Below are positions 1-8,390 of a stretch of 64,000 bases of DNA, piece after piece. The position numbers and the translations under genes are program-made. Every line of letters begins with the position of its first letter. Within the stretch, counting starts at the first letter, position 1. The notes under the pieces are model-generated. The model was not told the DNA's origin. It did no database searches and saw only the letters and a program-made list of their open reading frames with translations. Source of the stretch: Pantoea sp. RIT-PI-b (GTDB taxonomy: Bacteria; Pseudomonadota; Gammaproteobacteria; Enterobacterales; Enterobacteriaceae); contig NZ_LGIS01000007.1 in the NCBI RefSeq assembly GCF_001187905.1, positions 124,001 through 188,000 on the forward strand, read 5' to 3'.

Positions 1-3000
1 GATCCAACGTCAGTATGGGAAAGTGGTAAATGGGCGGAAGGTGAACACGTTATTCAGGTGCGAACCTTTGATGCCGGCGGTAACGATGGCCCACCTCTGC
101 TGTACATTTTAAACGTTGATAACACCCCACCTGCAGCGCCTGAGATTTGGCGTGTTGTGGACAATACCGGTAGCGACATGGGTAACCTGACGCCGGGCCA
201 AACCAGTGATGAACGTAAACCTGTCATCTCGGGTGTGGCTGAGCCGGAATCAATGGTTTATCTCTATGATAAAGATGGCACCACGCCGATTGGCGAAGCG
301 CGTGCAGACAAGATGGGTGCATGGACCATCACTCCTGAACTGGGCGATGGCGACCATATCCTGACCGTCACTTCGCAGGATGCGGCGACCAATACCAGCG
401 TCAAGTCAACCCCATTCAATATGACGATCAGCGGTGGCGCTGTGGTCTTTGCCGAAAAGGGAGTGGCTGAAGCCTCTGAAGTCGCAAACGAGACTGCTGG
501 AGTGGGCACTTTTGAGGAGAGCGAAGATTCCCTTACCACACCACGCACCTATTTCAGCAGTGGCAAATTGGAACTTGGAGATAACACCGGCGAAGGATTG
601 GTTAAGGTGCAGGTCGCGATTGGTGATTATGCTCACACTTTCTATGCTGACGCCAACGGCGACTGGAGTTTCAACGGATTCCCGGAACTGCCGGATGGCA
701 CTTATGTCTATCAGGTGCGCTACTGCGATCTGGGCGATAACTGGGGTGAGCCGCTGCAACAGATCTTTGTGATCGATAGCTCTCTACCGGAAAAACCGCA
801 AATCATGCGTGTTATTGATGATAACGGGGCAACGGATTGGCTGACATCGGGTCAGTACACCAATGACACAACCCCAACCATCAGCGGTGTGGCTGCGCCA
901 GGCTCGACAGTTTATATCTACGATATCAACTCAAATGAGATCGGTTCTATGGCCGTAGGCGCAGATGGCCGCTGGACCTTTACCACCCCAGAGCTGACTG
1001 GTGATGACACGCATGCATTTACTGCGGCGTATAAAGATCGTCACCAGCGTATGAGCCCTAAATCCGATAACTTCGTTATCAAGTTAGATACCTCTGTTCC
1101 GGTTAATCCGAAAGTAGAAAAGGTTTGGGATGATGAGGGAACCGTGGGGCCAGTGGAATCAGGTAAGGCCACTGATGACAAAACGCCAATTATGTCAGGT
1201 TCAGGCACGGCAGGATCCACAGTGCGTATCTGGGAAGGCGATAAAGTCATTGCCAGCACCATCGTTGACCAGCAGGGCAAATGGGAAATCGTCTTGCCAG
1301 AACAGGAAGACGGTACCCACAATCTGCGTATTGATGCGGTGTCGAAAGGCGGTACCGAGTCAGCTGGCTCAGATAATTTCCAGCTGGTAGTTGATGCAAA
1401 AATGCTGCCACCGACGCAAATTGAGGAAGTGATTGCCAATAACGGTCCAGAGGATGTCGTCATTAAAGACGGTGACGCCACCAGCGATGCAACCCCGGTT
1501 CTGCGTGGTAAAGGTAATGATGGTGAAATCGTCATTATCTCTGATAACGGCAAACCTATTGGCTCAACGGTAGTTAAAGACGGCAAGTGGGAGTTTGAAA
1601 TCCCTGAGGCTGAGAAGTTTGAAGACGGCGACCATCAGTTAGTGGTTCGGGTTGTAGATCCAGTAACGGAAAAGAGCTCCGGCGATTCTGATCCGGTGAA
1701 CATCGTGGTTGATACCACACCACCAGAGAAGCCTTCTGAACCGACCATCATCGATCACGAAGGTGACAACGCAGGTCAGATTGTTGCGCCGGGTGAACCG
1801 ATTGACGATAGCCGTCCTGAGTTTGGTGGTAAGGATGCTGACAAAGACGATATCGTAAAAATCATCATTCGCGATGAAGACGGTAATGACACGGTAATTG
1901 GTACGGCCATCGTTGGTGAGAGTGGAGAATGGACCATTCGTCCAGAAGAGCCAATCCCTGATGGTGATTATGAAGTTATCGTTGTCATCACCGATCCAGT
2001 GGGTAATGAATCTGAGAAATCGGATCCGATTGAGTTGATTATCGATACCAAAGAACCAGGTGCATTAACCGATTTGGTCCTGACCGATGACGTTGGCTTG
2101 ATTACCGGACCGATTAAAAATGGTAGTGAGACCGACGATGACAAGCCTGTTCTGACGGGTAAAGGTCAGGATGGCACCCAGGTCATCATTTACGATGGTG
2201 AAGATGAAATCGGTCGTGCCAACGTTGAAAACGGTCAGTGGTCATTTGAGCTGCCAAAGCTTGCAGAAACTGCTCATAGCATCAAAGTTCAGCCAGTAAG
2301 CGGCTCAGGTAAACGTGGCGAAATCGTTGATGTAGCTGATTTTATTGTCGATACCTCAATACCAACCTCAGGTACCTTTGACAGCGTTCATGCTGACAAT
2401 AAATTAGATCCAGATACTAAGCTGCCTGTAGAAAGGGATGCGACGGCTGGACCTGGTGAAGTCAATGACCAGACCTTGATCATGCGCGGTACCGGTACCG
2501 ATGGCGACCTGGTAATCGTTTATGGTGATCAGGAACGTACCAACATCATCGGCAGTACCACGGTAGAGAACGGGGTGTGGAGGCTGGATACGGAGGAACT
2601 GCCTGAGGCTTGGTACCACTTTACCGCAAGCTTCTTTGATAAAGCGGGTAACGAGTTGGCGATTGACGCAGACTTTAAGGTTAAAGTCGATATCACTCCG
2701 CCAAAAAGGCCAAGCCCTGTTCCAGCTAGCATCAATGAACTGGAAGAAGAAGATCTGATGCACATGTCACTGAATGACATTATTGCTAACAGCAATGATT
2801 CACTGTTCATCGACAACGGCAAAACGCAGCTGGTGGTATCTGAGAAAGCCGGTAAAGAGCTGACGCTGGAAGACATCCTGCCGAAAGGTGAAGATGTGAA
2901 TAACTGGAGCCAGGCGAACGGCACCGTAACCGTGGCAGGCGTTGAGTATGACGTTTACCAGAACAACGGTGGTGATGCGGAAGTGCTGGTACAGCACAAC

Positions 3001-3024
3001 CTGAACCAGGAGCAGCAGCACTAA
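1..3024 (+). CDS. Large Ig-like-repeat surface protein, 3' part (5' end outside window)
   Basis: The frame is open from base 1, so this is the C-terminal part (about 1007 residues) of a longer protein. It holds about seven bacterial Ig-like modules of roughly 100 residues. Most open with a P-x-x-P stretch, a D-D/N-x-G turn, then T-D/S-D-x-x-P-x-x-x-G and V-x-I/L-Y-D. The composition is acidic, as in Bap/BapA-type adhesins. The last ~100 residues form a different domain with two L-x-D-I-I/L-type motifs (SLNDII, LEDILPKG) and a Y-D-V-Y ending. This C-terminal domain recurs in the protein at 21141-22982. No LPXTG motif or membrane anchor is visible. Export is probably by a type I system encoded elsewhere, which is inference. 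A strong terminator follows the stop. Confidence 0.8.
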   Translation, partial: DPTSVWESGKWAEGEHVIQVRTFDAGGNDGPPLLYILNVDNTPPAAPEIWRVVDNTGSDMGNLTPGQTSDERKPVISGVAEPESMVYLYDKDGTTPIGEARADKMGAWTITPELGDGDHILTVTSQDAATNTSVKSTPFNMTISGGAVVFAEKGVAEASEVANETAGVGTFEESEDSLTTPRTYFSSGKLELGDNTGEGLVKVQVAIGDYAHTFYADANGDWSFNGFPELPDGTYVYQVRYCDLGDNWGEPLQQIFVIDSSLPEKPQIMRVIDDNGATDWLTSGQYTNDTTPTISGVAAPGSTVYIYDINSNEIGSMAVGADGRWTFTTPELTGDDTHAFTAAYKDRHQRMSPKSDNFVIKLDTSVPVNPKVEKVWDDEGTVGPVESGKATDDKTPIMSGSGTAGSTVRIWEGDKVIASTIVDQQGKWEIVLPEQEDGTHNLRIDAVSKGGTESAGSDNFQLVVDAKMLPPTQIEEVIANNGPEDVVIKDGDATSDATPVLRGKGNDGEIVIISDNGKPIGSTVVKDGKWEFEIPEAEKFEDGDHQLVVRVVDPVTEKSSGDSDPVNIVVDTTPPEKPSEPTIIDHEGDNAGQIVAPGEPIDDSRPEFGGKDADKDDIVKIIIRDEDGNDTVIGTAIVGESGEWTIRPEEPIPDGDYEVIVVITDPVGNESEKSDPIELIIDTKEPGALTDLVLTDDVGLITGPIKNGSETDDDKPVLTGKGQDGTQVIIYDGEDEIGRANVENGQWSFELPKLAETAHSIKVQPVSGSGKRGEIVDVADFIVDTSIPTSGTFDSVHADNKLDPDTKLPVERDATAGPGEVNDQTLIMRGTGTDGDLVIVYGDQERTNIIGSTTVENGVWRLDTEELPEAWYHFTASFFDKAGNELAIDADFKVKVDITPPKRPSPVPASINELEEEDLMHMSLNDIIANSNDSLFIDNGKTQLVVSEKAGKELTLEDILPKGEDVNNWSQANGTVTVAGVEYDVYQNNGGDAEVLVQHNLNQEQQH

Positions 3025-3044
3025 TCTCTGATTAGCTGCTAAAC

Positions 3045-3076
3045 AAAAACCCCAATCGAAAGATTGGGGTTTTTTT
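3045..3076 (+). terminator. Rho-independent terminator
   Basis: A perfect 13-bp stem (AAAAACCCCAATC) is closed by a GAAA tetraloop and followed by T residues, 20 bases after the Ig-repeat gene stop. The A-rich left arm makes it usable in both directions, so it may also terminate ygiN transcription from the other strand. Confidence 0.9.
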
Positions 3077-3110
3077 ATGCTTGATGCTGAAACAAAAATG
3101 AAGCACTAAT

Positions 3111-3422
3111 TCATTTTTTTGCGTCTTCCAGCACCAGAATTTTCACATCAACCACTTCATCTTTAATGATTTCGCGATGCGCATCCATATGCGGCATTTG
3201 TTGATGCTGCTCCAGATGGCGCAGTGATTCCCACAACTCCAGCATAAAAATCGAGTCTGGCGAATTCTGTTTCCACGGCACCTGCGCCTGATGATCCACC
3301 AACGCATCGTATTGATGGCAGCCATCCTCTTCCAGCACGGTTGGAATCAGTTTATTAATAGCATCCAGCACCACCTGACGGCGGCCTGGCTTCACACAAA
3401 TCTCTGCGACGACGGTTAACAT
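3111..3422 (-). CDS. ygiN: Quinol monooxygenase YgiN (ABM domain)
   Basis: This 103-residue protein begins MLTVVAEI, as E. coli YgiN (104 aa) does. It is a ferredoxin-like antibiotic-biosynthesis-monooxygenase (ABM) fold protein. E. coli YgiN oxidises menadiol and is thought to work with MdaB in a quinone redox cycle. Typical ABM features are visible: the P-T-V-L-E-E-D-G-C-H stretch, an E-L-W-E-S core strand and the H-L-E-x-H segment. The frame extends upstream, but the ATG at 3422 matches the family start. It lies 31 bases downstream of mdaB on the same strand, the same pair order as in E. coli. Confidence 0.9.
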   Translation of the reverse strand: MLTVVAEICVKPGRRQVVLDAINKLIPTVLEEDGCHQYDALVDHQAQVPWKQNSPDSIFMLELWESLRHLEQHQQMPHMDAHREIIKDEVVDVKILVLEDAKK

Positions 3423-3453
3423 AATGCTTCCTCTTTTCCCTGGGTGCTTACAG

Positions 3454-4035
3454 TTAAGCAAAGATCTGGCTGAGATGAGTCCGATAACGCTCAATATCGC
3501 GTGGCACATCCGGCATCTTAATCACATCGTTACAGATAAAGGTCGGCAGAGCTTCCATCCCGAGGAACTGGTTGGCTTTATGGAAGTGCAGATACAAACC
3601 ATCTACACCGACGCCTTCGAAGAACTGCTCTGGATCGTTAAACGCTTCCAGCGGTGCGTTCCAGGTCAAAGACAACATGTATTTTTTACCCTGAATCAAG
3701 CCGCCCGAACCGTACTTTTTACCGGCATCGCTGCGCGTGCGGCCATCGCTGGCATACAGTGAACCGTGACCTTCGGTGAAGACGTCATCGATGTACTTTT
3801 TCACCGTCCACGGCTCGCCCATCCACCAGCCTGGCATCTGATAAATCACCACATCGCTGTCGAGATATTTCTGCACTTCTTCAGTCACGTTGTAATCGCT
3901 ATCGGCAAGGGTGACTTGTACCTGATGTCCCAGGTCGCGCAGCTGGCTGGCCGCCACGTCGGTTAACGTATGATTCAGCTCGCCTTTCGAATGGGCAAAG
4001 GTTTTTCCGCCATCGATAATTAAAATATTGCTCAT
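3454..4035 (-). CDS. mdaB: NADPH:quinone oxidoreductase MdaB
   Basis: The protein is 193 residues from the ATG at 4035, exactly the E. coli MdaB length. It is a flavodoxin-like FAD enzyme that reduces quinones by two electrons using NADPH. It shows the N-terminal flavodoxin strand (SNILIIDGGKTFAHS), the Q-M-P-G-W-W-M-G-E-P-W-T-V-K-K-Y segment and the LTWNAPLEAF segment. The frame continues ten codons upstream, but the internal ATG has a GGAG-type site just before it and matches the orthologue. It forms an operon with ygiN. Confidence 0.93.
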   Translation of the reverse strand: MSNILIIDGGKTFAHSKGELNHTLTDVAASQLRDLGHQVQVTLADSDYNVTEEVQKYLDSDVVIYQMPGWWMGEPWTVKKYIDDVFTEGHGSLYASDGRTRSDAGKKYGSGGLIQGKKYMLSLTWNAPLEAFNDPEQFFEGVGVDGLYLHFHKANQFLGMEALPTFICNDVIKMPDVPRDIERYRTHLSQIFA

Positions 4036-4194
4036 GTTTCGCTCCGTTTCTCGTTGATGGCGCACACTCTACGCGCGTGCGGGAGAGAGAAAAATGCGTG
4101 ATTGATCACAACACTTTTGCGAATACAGCAATAATGCGCCCGCTTATGAAACAATCTGCGCGCAAACTAACATCAACTCGAAAAAGAAGAAGCC

Positions 4195-4959
4195 ATGAAA
4201 ACCGCGATACTGAGTGCATTACTTCTGGTGACCGGCGCTGCTCAGGCGCAATCCCACCTTGATGAAATCCGTGCCAGCAAAACCTTAAAAGTCTGTACCA
4301 CCGGCGATTACAAACCTTACAGCTATCTGCGCAGCGATGGCCAATATGAAGGGTTGGACATCAGCATGGCGCAATCGCTGGCCGCCAGCCTTGGCGCAAA
4401 AGTGCAATGGGTGCCGACCACATGGAAAACCCTAAGCGATGATTTTGTGGCGAAGCAGTGTGATATCGCCTTGGGCGGCGTCTCGGTTACGCTGAAGCGT
4501 CAGCAGATTGCCTGGTTTGCCCAACCGCTCGGCGTGGATGGTAAAATTCCGCTGGTGCGCTGCGATGACAAAGTGAAATATCAAACGGTTGAACAGATTA
4601 ACCAACCCAGCGTGCGGGTGATTGAACCGGCCGGCGGTACTAATGAGGCTTTCGTGCACAGCCATCTGCCGCAGGCGACGCTGCAACTGGCCGATAACGT
4701 CGGCATTTTTCAGCAGCTGGTGGATAACAAAGCTGATGTGATGATCACCGATGCGTCTGAAGCGCTGTTCCAGCAAAAGCACTATCCAACGCTGTGCGCG
4801 ATCAATCCGGATAAGCCGATGCAGTACGGTGAGAAGGCGTACATGATCCCGCGCGATGATATGAGCTGGAAGCTGTATGTCGATCAGTGGCTGCATCTCA
4901 GCACCGCCACCGGCGAATATGCGCAGATTGCCGGACAGTGGTTAGGGGTGATTAAGTAA
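4195..4959 (+). CDS. pheC: Periplasmic cyclohexadienyl (prephenate/arogenate) dehydratase-like protein, PheC family
   Basis: This 254-residue protein has a clear signal peptide (MKTAILSALLLVTGAAQA, cleavage near residue 18) and a periplasmic solute-binding fold (SBP_bac_3). Its sequence follows Pseudomonas PheC more closely than amino-acid-binding proteins: C-T-T-G-D-Y-K-P, a GGVS(V)T segment, GGTNEAF, and T-D-A-S-E-A with the acidic residue that acts as general acid in PheC. A Y-V-D-Q-W-L-H segment lies near the C-terminus. PheC converts prephenate or arogenate to phenylpyruvate or phenylalanine in the periplasm. No ABC permease or ATPase is adjacent, which favours an enzyme over a transporter component. 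The gene stands alone, divergent from mdaB. An ordinary amino-acid-binding protein remains possible. Confidence 0.75.
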   Translation: MKTAILSALLLVTGAAQAQSHLDEIRASKTLKVCTTGDYKPYSYLRSDGQYEGLDISMAQSLAASLGAKVQWVPTTWKTLSDDFVAKQCDIALGGVSVTLKRQQIAWFAQPLGVDGKIPLVRCDDKVKYQTVEQINQPSVRVIEPAGGTNEAFVHSHLPQATLQLADNVGIFQQLVDNKADVMITDASEALFQQKHYPTLCAINPDKPMQYGEKAYMIPRDDMSWKLYVDQWLHLSTATGEYAQIAGQWLGVIK

Positions 4960-4966
4960 AAAAAAT

Positions 4967-5056
4967 GCGCGATAAATCGCGCCGCTACGGTTTTGTGCAC
5001 TGTTTGGGCACAAGCCTCAATACGTCCACTTACTGTAGCGGCGCAATTTATTGCGC
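4967..5056. repeat. Long imperfect inverted repeat, family C copy 1
   Basis: Left arm 4967-4988 (GCGCGATAAATCGCGCCGCT then AC) and right arm 5035-5056 (GTAGCGGCGCAATTTATTGC then GC) pair with only two mismatched positions around a 46-base loop. The element sits between convergent genes. Related copies are at 47418-47485 and 54446-54506. It resembles a BIME/MITE-like non-coding mobile repeat. Confidence 0.85.
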
Positions 5057-5071
5057 AAGGTAGCATAACGA

Positions 5072-5932
5072 TCAGTACAAACTCGCCTTACCCAATCCAC
5101 CAAACAGATTCATTTTGTAGCGAATCACCGCTTTCGCGGCAGTAATCGCATCCGGATAAATCACGTTCGGATCCCACCAGGTCTCACGCGCCAGAATTTC
5201 ACGCAGCTTATCGAAATAGGCAAATTTCATATCGCTGGAAATATTGATTTTACCCACCCCAAGCGTCACCGCTTCAGCGATCTCCGCATCCGGATTGGCT
5301 GAACCGCCATGCAGCACCAGCGGAATGGTTACGCGCTGTGAAATGTCTCGCAGAATATGCATCTGCAGCTCCGGCTTCATATTTTTGGGATAGATGCCGT
5401 GCGCGGTCCCAATCGCCACCGCCAGCGTATCCACGCCGGTGCGCTGCACAAAATCCTCCGCCTGCGCCGGTTCGGTGTAGATCACTTTACTCACGCCGCC
5501 TTCCACAGAAGTACCGGTATCGCCGATGGTGCCGAGTTCACCTTCCACCGACACCCCCACCGCGTGCGCTAGCTTCACCACCTCTTTGGTCAGCGCCACG
5601 TTCTCTTCATAGGGCAGCAGCGAACCATCTATCATCACCGAAGTAAAACCGCACTGAATGGCGCGCAACACCTGGGCGATAGACGCGCCATGATCGAGGT
5701 GGAGGGTAAACGGCACTTTGCTTTTTAGCGTGCGTTCACGCACATAGCCAAAGAACGCATCGGTGACAAACTCCAGCTCGCTCGGGTGGATGGAAATTAT
5801 CGCGGGCGTGTTTGTGGCTTCGGCTTCTTCCACTACCGCACGGATAAAGCAGCTGTCCGCCACATTAAAAGCGCCAATCGCATAACGGTGTTCACGAGTC
5901 GGTGCCAACATCTCTTTCATTGAAATCAACAT
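5072..5932 (-). CDS. Class II ketose-bisphosphate aldolase (first of two)
   Basis: A 286-residue protein of the class II fructose-/tagatose-bisphosphate aldolase family (GatY/KbaY/FbaA type). It should cleave a ketose-1,6-bisphosphate to dihydroxyacetone phosphate and an aldehyde phosphate. The active-site set is complete: catalytic D80 and zinc ligand H81 in HLDHG, the EGELG loop near 130-134, zinc ligands H178 (GTAHG) and H208 (LHGGS), and the K-I-N-I-S-S phosphate loop. It is the last gene of the PTS operon read from 10441 towards 5072, separated from the second aldolase by a 155-base gap that contains a repeat. The exact sugar cannot be told from sequence. Confidence 0.85.
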   Translation of the reverse strand: MLISMKEMLAPTREHRYAIGAFNVADSCFIRAVVEEAEATNTPAIISIHPSELEFVTDAFFGYVRERTLKSKVPFTLHLDHGASIAQVLRAIQCGFTSVMIDGSLLPYEENVALTKEVVKLAHAVGVSVEGELGTIGDTGTSVEGGVSKVIYTEPAQAEDFVQRTGVDTLAVAIGTAHGIYPKNMKPELQMHILRDISQRVTIPLVLHGGSANPDAEIAEAVTLGVGKINISSDMKFAYFDKLREILARETWWDPNVIYPDAITAAKAVIRYKMNLFGGLGKASLY

Positions 5933-6050
5933 GTTAATTTTTCCTCAGCGTGATGTTTACCGGAGCCGACGTGCGCGCCGACCCGATGATGGAGAGTGAT
6001 AAGGTGATTTTTAAAACCGGGTGCGCCTAAATGCGTACCGTACAATGTTG

Positions 6051-6070
6051 GGTCGCCATTAATGGCGACC
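6051..6070. repeat. 20-bp perfect palindrome, family B copy 1
   Basis: GGTCGCCATTAATGGCGACC is a perfect palindrome in the gap between the two aldolase genes, preceded about 20 bases upstream by TAAATGCG. Near-identical copies are at 39944, 44757 and 62478. Confidence 0.85.
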
Positions 6071-6087
6071 GCCAGCCAGCGCCGTTG

Positions 6088-6939
6088 CTAAACCTTGCCC
6101 GCCGAGCCCGACCAGCTCAGATACTCAACCACCACTTCGCGGCAGGCGGACTCCATCAGCGCAAGGAGATCGGCGAGCTCGGCGTGGGGATGTTGTTTCA
6201 GCGCCTGTTCAACCGCCATTTTCCCGGCATCAAACACCGCCGCGCCGACGTTAATCTTGGCGACGCCAAACTCGCTCACGCGGCGAATATCCTCGGCCGG
6301 CGTGCCCGAACCGCCATGCAGCGCCAGCGGTCGGGTGGAAACCGCCTGCAGCTCCTGCAAGCGCTGGAAATCAATCTTTGGCTTTACGCCCGCCGGATAA
6401 AGCCCGTGCGCCGTGCCGACCGAAATCGCCAGCAGATCGATATCGGTCTGCTCGATAAACGGCAGCACATCCGCCACCTGCGTCATCTTTACCGAAGCAT
6501 CCGCCAGCGCGTAGGTGGGCGCATCGGCGATATGCCCTAACTCGCCTTCCACGCAAACGCCGGCGGTGTGCGCCATCTTTACCACCGCCGCGGTCTGGCG
6601 AATGTTTTCGGCGAGTGGCTCCGATGAGGCATCAATCATCAAGCCGGTAAAACCGGCGCGAAACGCCTGACCAATCAGCGGAAACGCTTTGCCGTGATCG
6701 AGTGCCAGCGCCACCGGCACGCGGGCGGTATCGGCCAGCGCTTTGACTAACGGCACTGCGATCGCTGGCGGAAAGTGCGCGCTATGCCCCTGATAAACAT
6801 TGAGGATCAGCGGGGCGCGCTGCTGTTCGGCGGCCTGAATGGCGGCGCGCGCGGTTTCAAGGTTGAAGCAGTTAATCGCCAGCACCGCGTAGCGCTGTTG
6901 GGCAGCGGCCTGAATCAGGTCATTCATCATGGCAAACAT
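6088..6939 (-). CDS. Class II ketose-bisphosphate aldolase (second of two)
   Basis: This 283-residue paralogue of the aldolase at 5072-5932 also has the full catalytic set: D81/H82 in ALDHG, the EGELG loop, H178 in GTAHG, H208 in LHGGS, and a K-I-N-V-G phosphate loop. The two differ clearly outside the active site, so this is an old divergence rather than a recent copy. The start at 6939 has AAGGAG five bases upstream, and the gene begins 9 bases after EIIC. Two aldolases in one PTS operon may mean two substrates, or two epimers (fructose/tagatose type); this is inference. No 1-phosphofructokinase-like gene is in the operon. Confidence 0.85.
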   Translation of the reverse strand: MFAMMNDLIQAAAQQRYAVLAINCFNLETARAAIQAAEQQRAPLILNVYQGHSAHFPPAIAVPLVKALADTARVPVALALDHGKAFPLIGQAFRAGFTGLMIDASSEPLAENIRQTAAVVKMAHTAGVCVEGELGHIADAPTYALADASVKMTQVADVLPFIEQTDIDLLAISVGTAHGLYPAGVKPKIDFQRLQELQAVSTRPLALHGGSGTPAEDIRRVSEFGVAKINVGAAVFDAGKMAVEQALKQHPHAELADLLALMESACREVVVEYLSWSGSAGKV

Positions 6940-6948
6940 GGTGGCTCC

Positions 6949-8040
6949 TTATTCCAGAGTGAATTTGATCTCTTCATCGCGGACGCCTGGGGCTTCCACG
7001 TCATCGAACTCTTCATCTGCCTGGGTGACCGGTTTCTTCAGCACCGCCAGCATCACGCCGCACACCGTGGTACCGATGCCGAGCGCTAAGCAGAACAGCC
7101 AGGGTTTAGTGAACAGCGGCACCACAAACATCCCGCCGTGCGGCACCGGTGCGCCCACGCCCCACACCATAATCAGCCCTCCGGCGAGGGCGGAGGCCAC
7201 CACGCAGCTGCCAACCACGCGGAACAGGTCACGCGCCGCAATCGGAATCACCCCTTCGGTAATCATGCAGATGCCCATCGGGAAGGCAGCTTTCAGCGCC
7301 TCTTTTTCCGCTTTGGTGTACTTGTTGCGACTAAGCAGATACGACAGCGTGATGCCGAACGGCGGGATCATCGAGCCGACAAACTTCACCGCTTCCGGCC
7401 CGTAAATGCCGTCAACCAGCATGCCGTCGGCGAACAGCGACATGGTCTTATTCACCGGTCCACCGAAGTCGAAGGTGGCCATCGCGCCAAGAATCGCGCC
7501 CATCACAAACTTCGAGCCGCCCTGCATCGACTCCAGCAGCGCAATCAGCGCCTTTTGCAGCCAGACAATCGGCTGGCCGATAAAGGTCATCATTAGCAGC
7601 CCCGCAATGATGGTGCTGAGCACCGGCAGCACCATAATCGGCATTAAGCCCTGCATTGATTTCGGCAGCCTGATGGTGCGACGCAGCAGCAGCACCGTGT
7701 AACCCACGAGGAAGCCACCGAGAATGCCGCCGATAAAACCGGTGCCGATCTGTCCGCAGATAAAGCCGACGATCAGGCCGGGCGCAAAACCGGGACGATC
7801 GGCGATCGAGTAGGCGATCGCCGCGCTGATCAGCGGCACGATCAAGCCCATGCCCCAGCCGCCAATCTGATTGAGCATCCAGGCGAGGCTACCGGTCTGT
7901 TTGCCGACATCCGGCCCGCCGATCACCTGGCCGAGCGCGATACAGATCCCGGCGGCAACGATCAGCGGGATCATCCAGGAGATGCCGGTGAGCAGATGCC
8001 CTTTGATCTCCTGGCCGTACTGGCGTTTGTTATCACTCAT
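6949..8040 (-). CDS. PTS fructose-family EIIC permease
   Basis: A 363-residue integral membrane protein of the fructose PTS EIIC family, with about nine hydrophobic segments. It carries the G-G-P-V-N-K motif (near residue 195) typical of fructose-type EIIC, and an I-T-E-G-V-I-P motif near 260, part of the sugar-binding region. It would transport and phosphorylate a sugar together with the separate EIIB and EIIA products just upstream. The short acidic C-terminal tail is cytoplasmic. The order is EIIA-EIIB-EIIC-aldolase-aldolase. The substrate is unknown, with a ketose or hexitol most likely given the aldolases. Confidence 0.88.
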   Translation of the reverse strand: MSDNKRQYGQEIKGHLLTGISWMIPLIVAAGICIALGQVIGGPDVGKQTGSLAWMLNQIGGWGMGLIVPLISAAIAYSIADRPGFAPGLIVGFICGQIGTGFIGGILGGFLVGYTVLLLRRTIRLPKSMQGLMPIMVLPVLSTIIAGLLMMTFIGQPIVWLQKALIALLESMQGGSKFVMGAILGAMATFDFGGPVNKTMSLFADGMLVDGIYGPEAVKFVGSMIPPFGITLSYLLSRNKYTKAEKEALKAAFPMGICMITEGVIPIAARDLFRVVGSCVVASALAGGLIMVWGVGAPVPHGGMFVVPLFTKPWLFCLALGIGTTVCGVMLAVLKKPVTQADEEFDDVEAPGVRDEEIKFTLE

Positions 8041-8051
8041 GCTGGATCTCC

Positions 8052-8366
8052 TCAGGCGCGCGCCAGTGAATCCGCCACTTTTTCGAGGAATTTAACCGGT
8101 GACTTGATCACCACTTCGGTTTTCACTCGCACAATGGGTTTGCCCTGAAAGCGCTCCTCGCCTTTAATCTTCACGTCGACGGCGAGGATCACCACGTCAG
8201 CGGCGGCAATCTCCTCCGCCGTCAGTGGCGTTTCGGTGCCGATGGTGCCCTGCGTTTCCACGTGGATGGTGTGGCCCAACGCGTGGGCCCCCTTAATCAG
8301 TTTTTCGCGCGCAATATAGGTATGCGCGATGCCTGCCGTGCAGGCCGCTACACAGACGATATTCAT
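8052..8366 (-). CDS. PTS fructose-family EIIB component
   Basis: This 104-residue stand-alone EIIB of the fructose family has the phosphorylatable cysteine C9 in A-A-C-T-A-G-I-A-H-T, the standard C-x-T-G/A-x-A-H-T active-site loop. It accepts phosphate from EIIA (8391-8861) and passes it to the sugar on EIIC (6949-8040). The gene is 11 bases upstream of EIIC. Separate EIIB and EIIC polypeptides distinguish this from the fused FruA permease of enterics and place it with the Frv/Frw/Fry-like accessory systems. Confidence 0.9.
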   Translation of the reverse strand: MNIVCVAACTAGIAHTYIAREKLIKGAHALGHTIHVETQGTIGTETPLTAEEIAAADVVILAVDVKIKGEERFQGKPIVRVKTEVVIKSPVKFLEKVADSLARA

Positions 8367-8390
8367 GTGTCACCTCAGAGAGTTAGGCGG

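Noticed and set aside
6031..6540. 169-codon plus-strand ORF over the second aldolase
   Set aside because: Arginine-rich shadow frame fully inside a gene with complete active-site motifs on the other strand.
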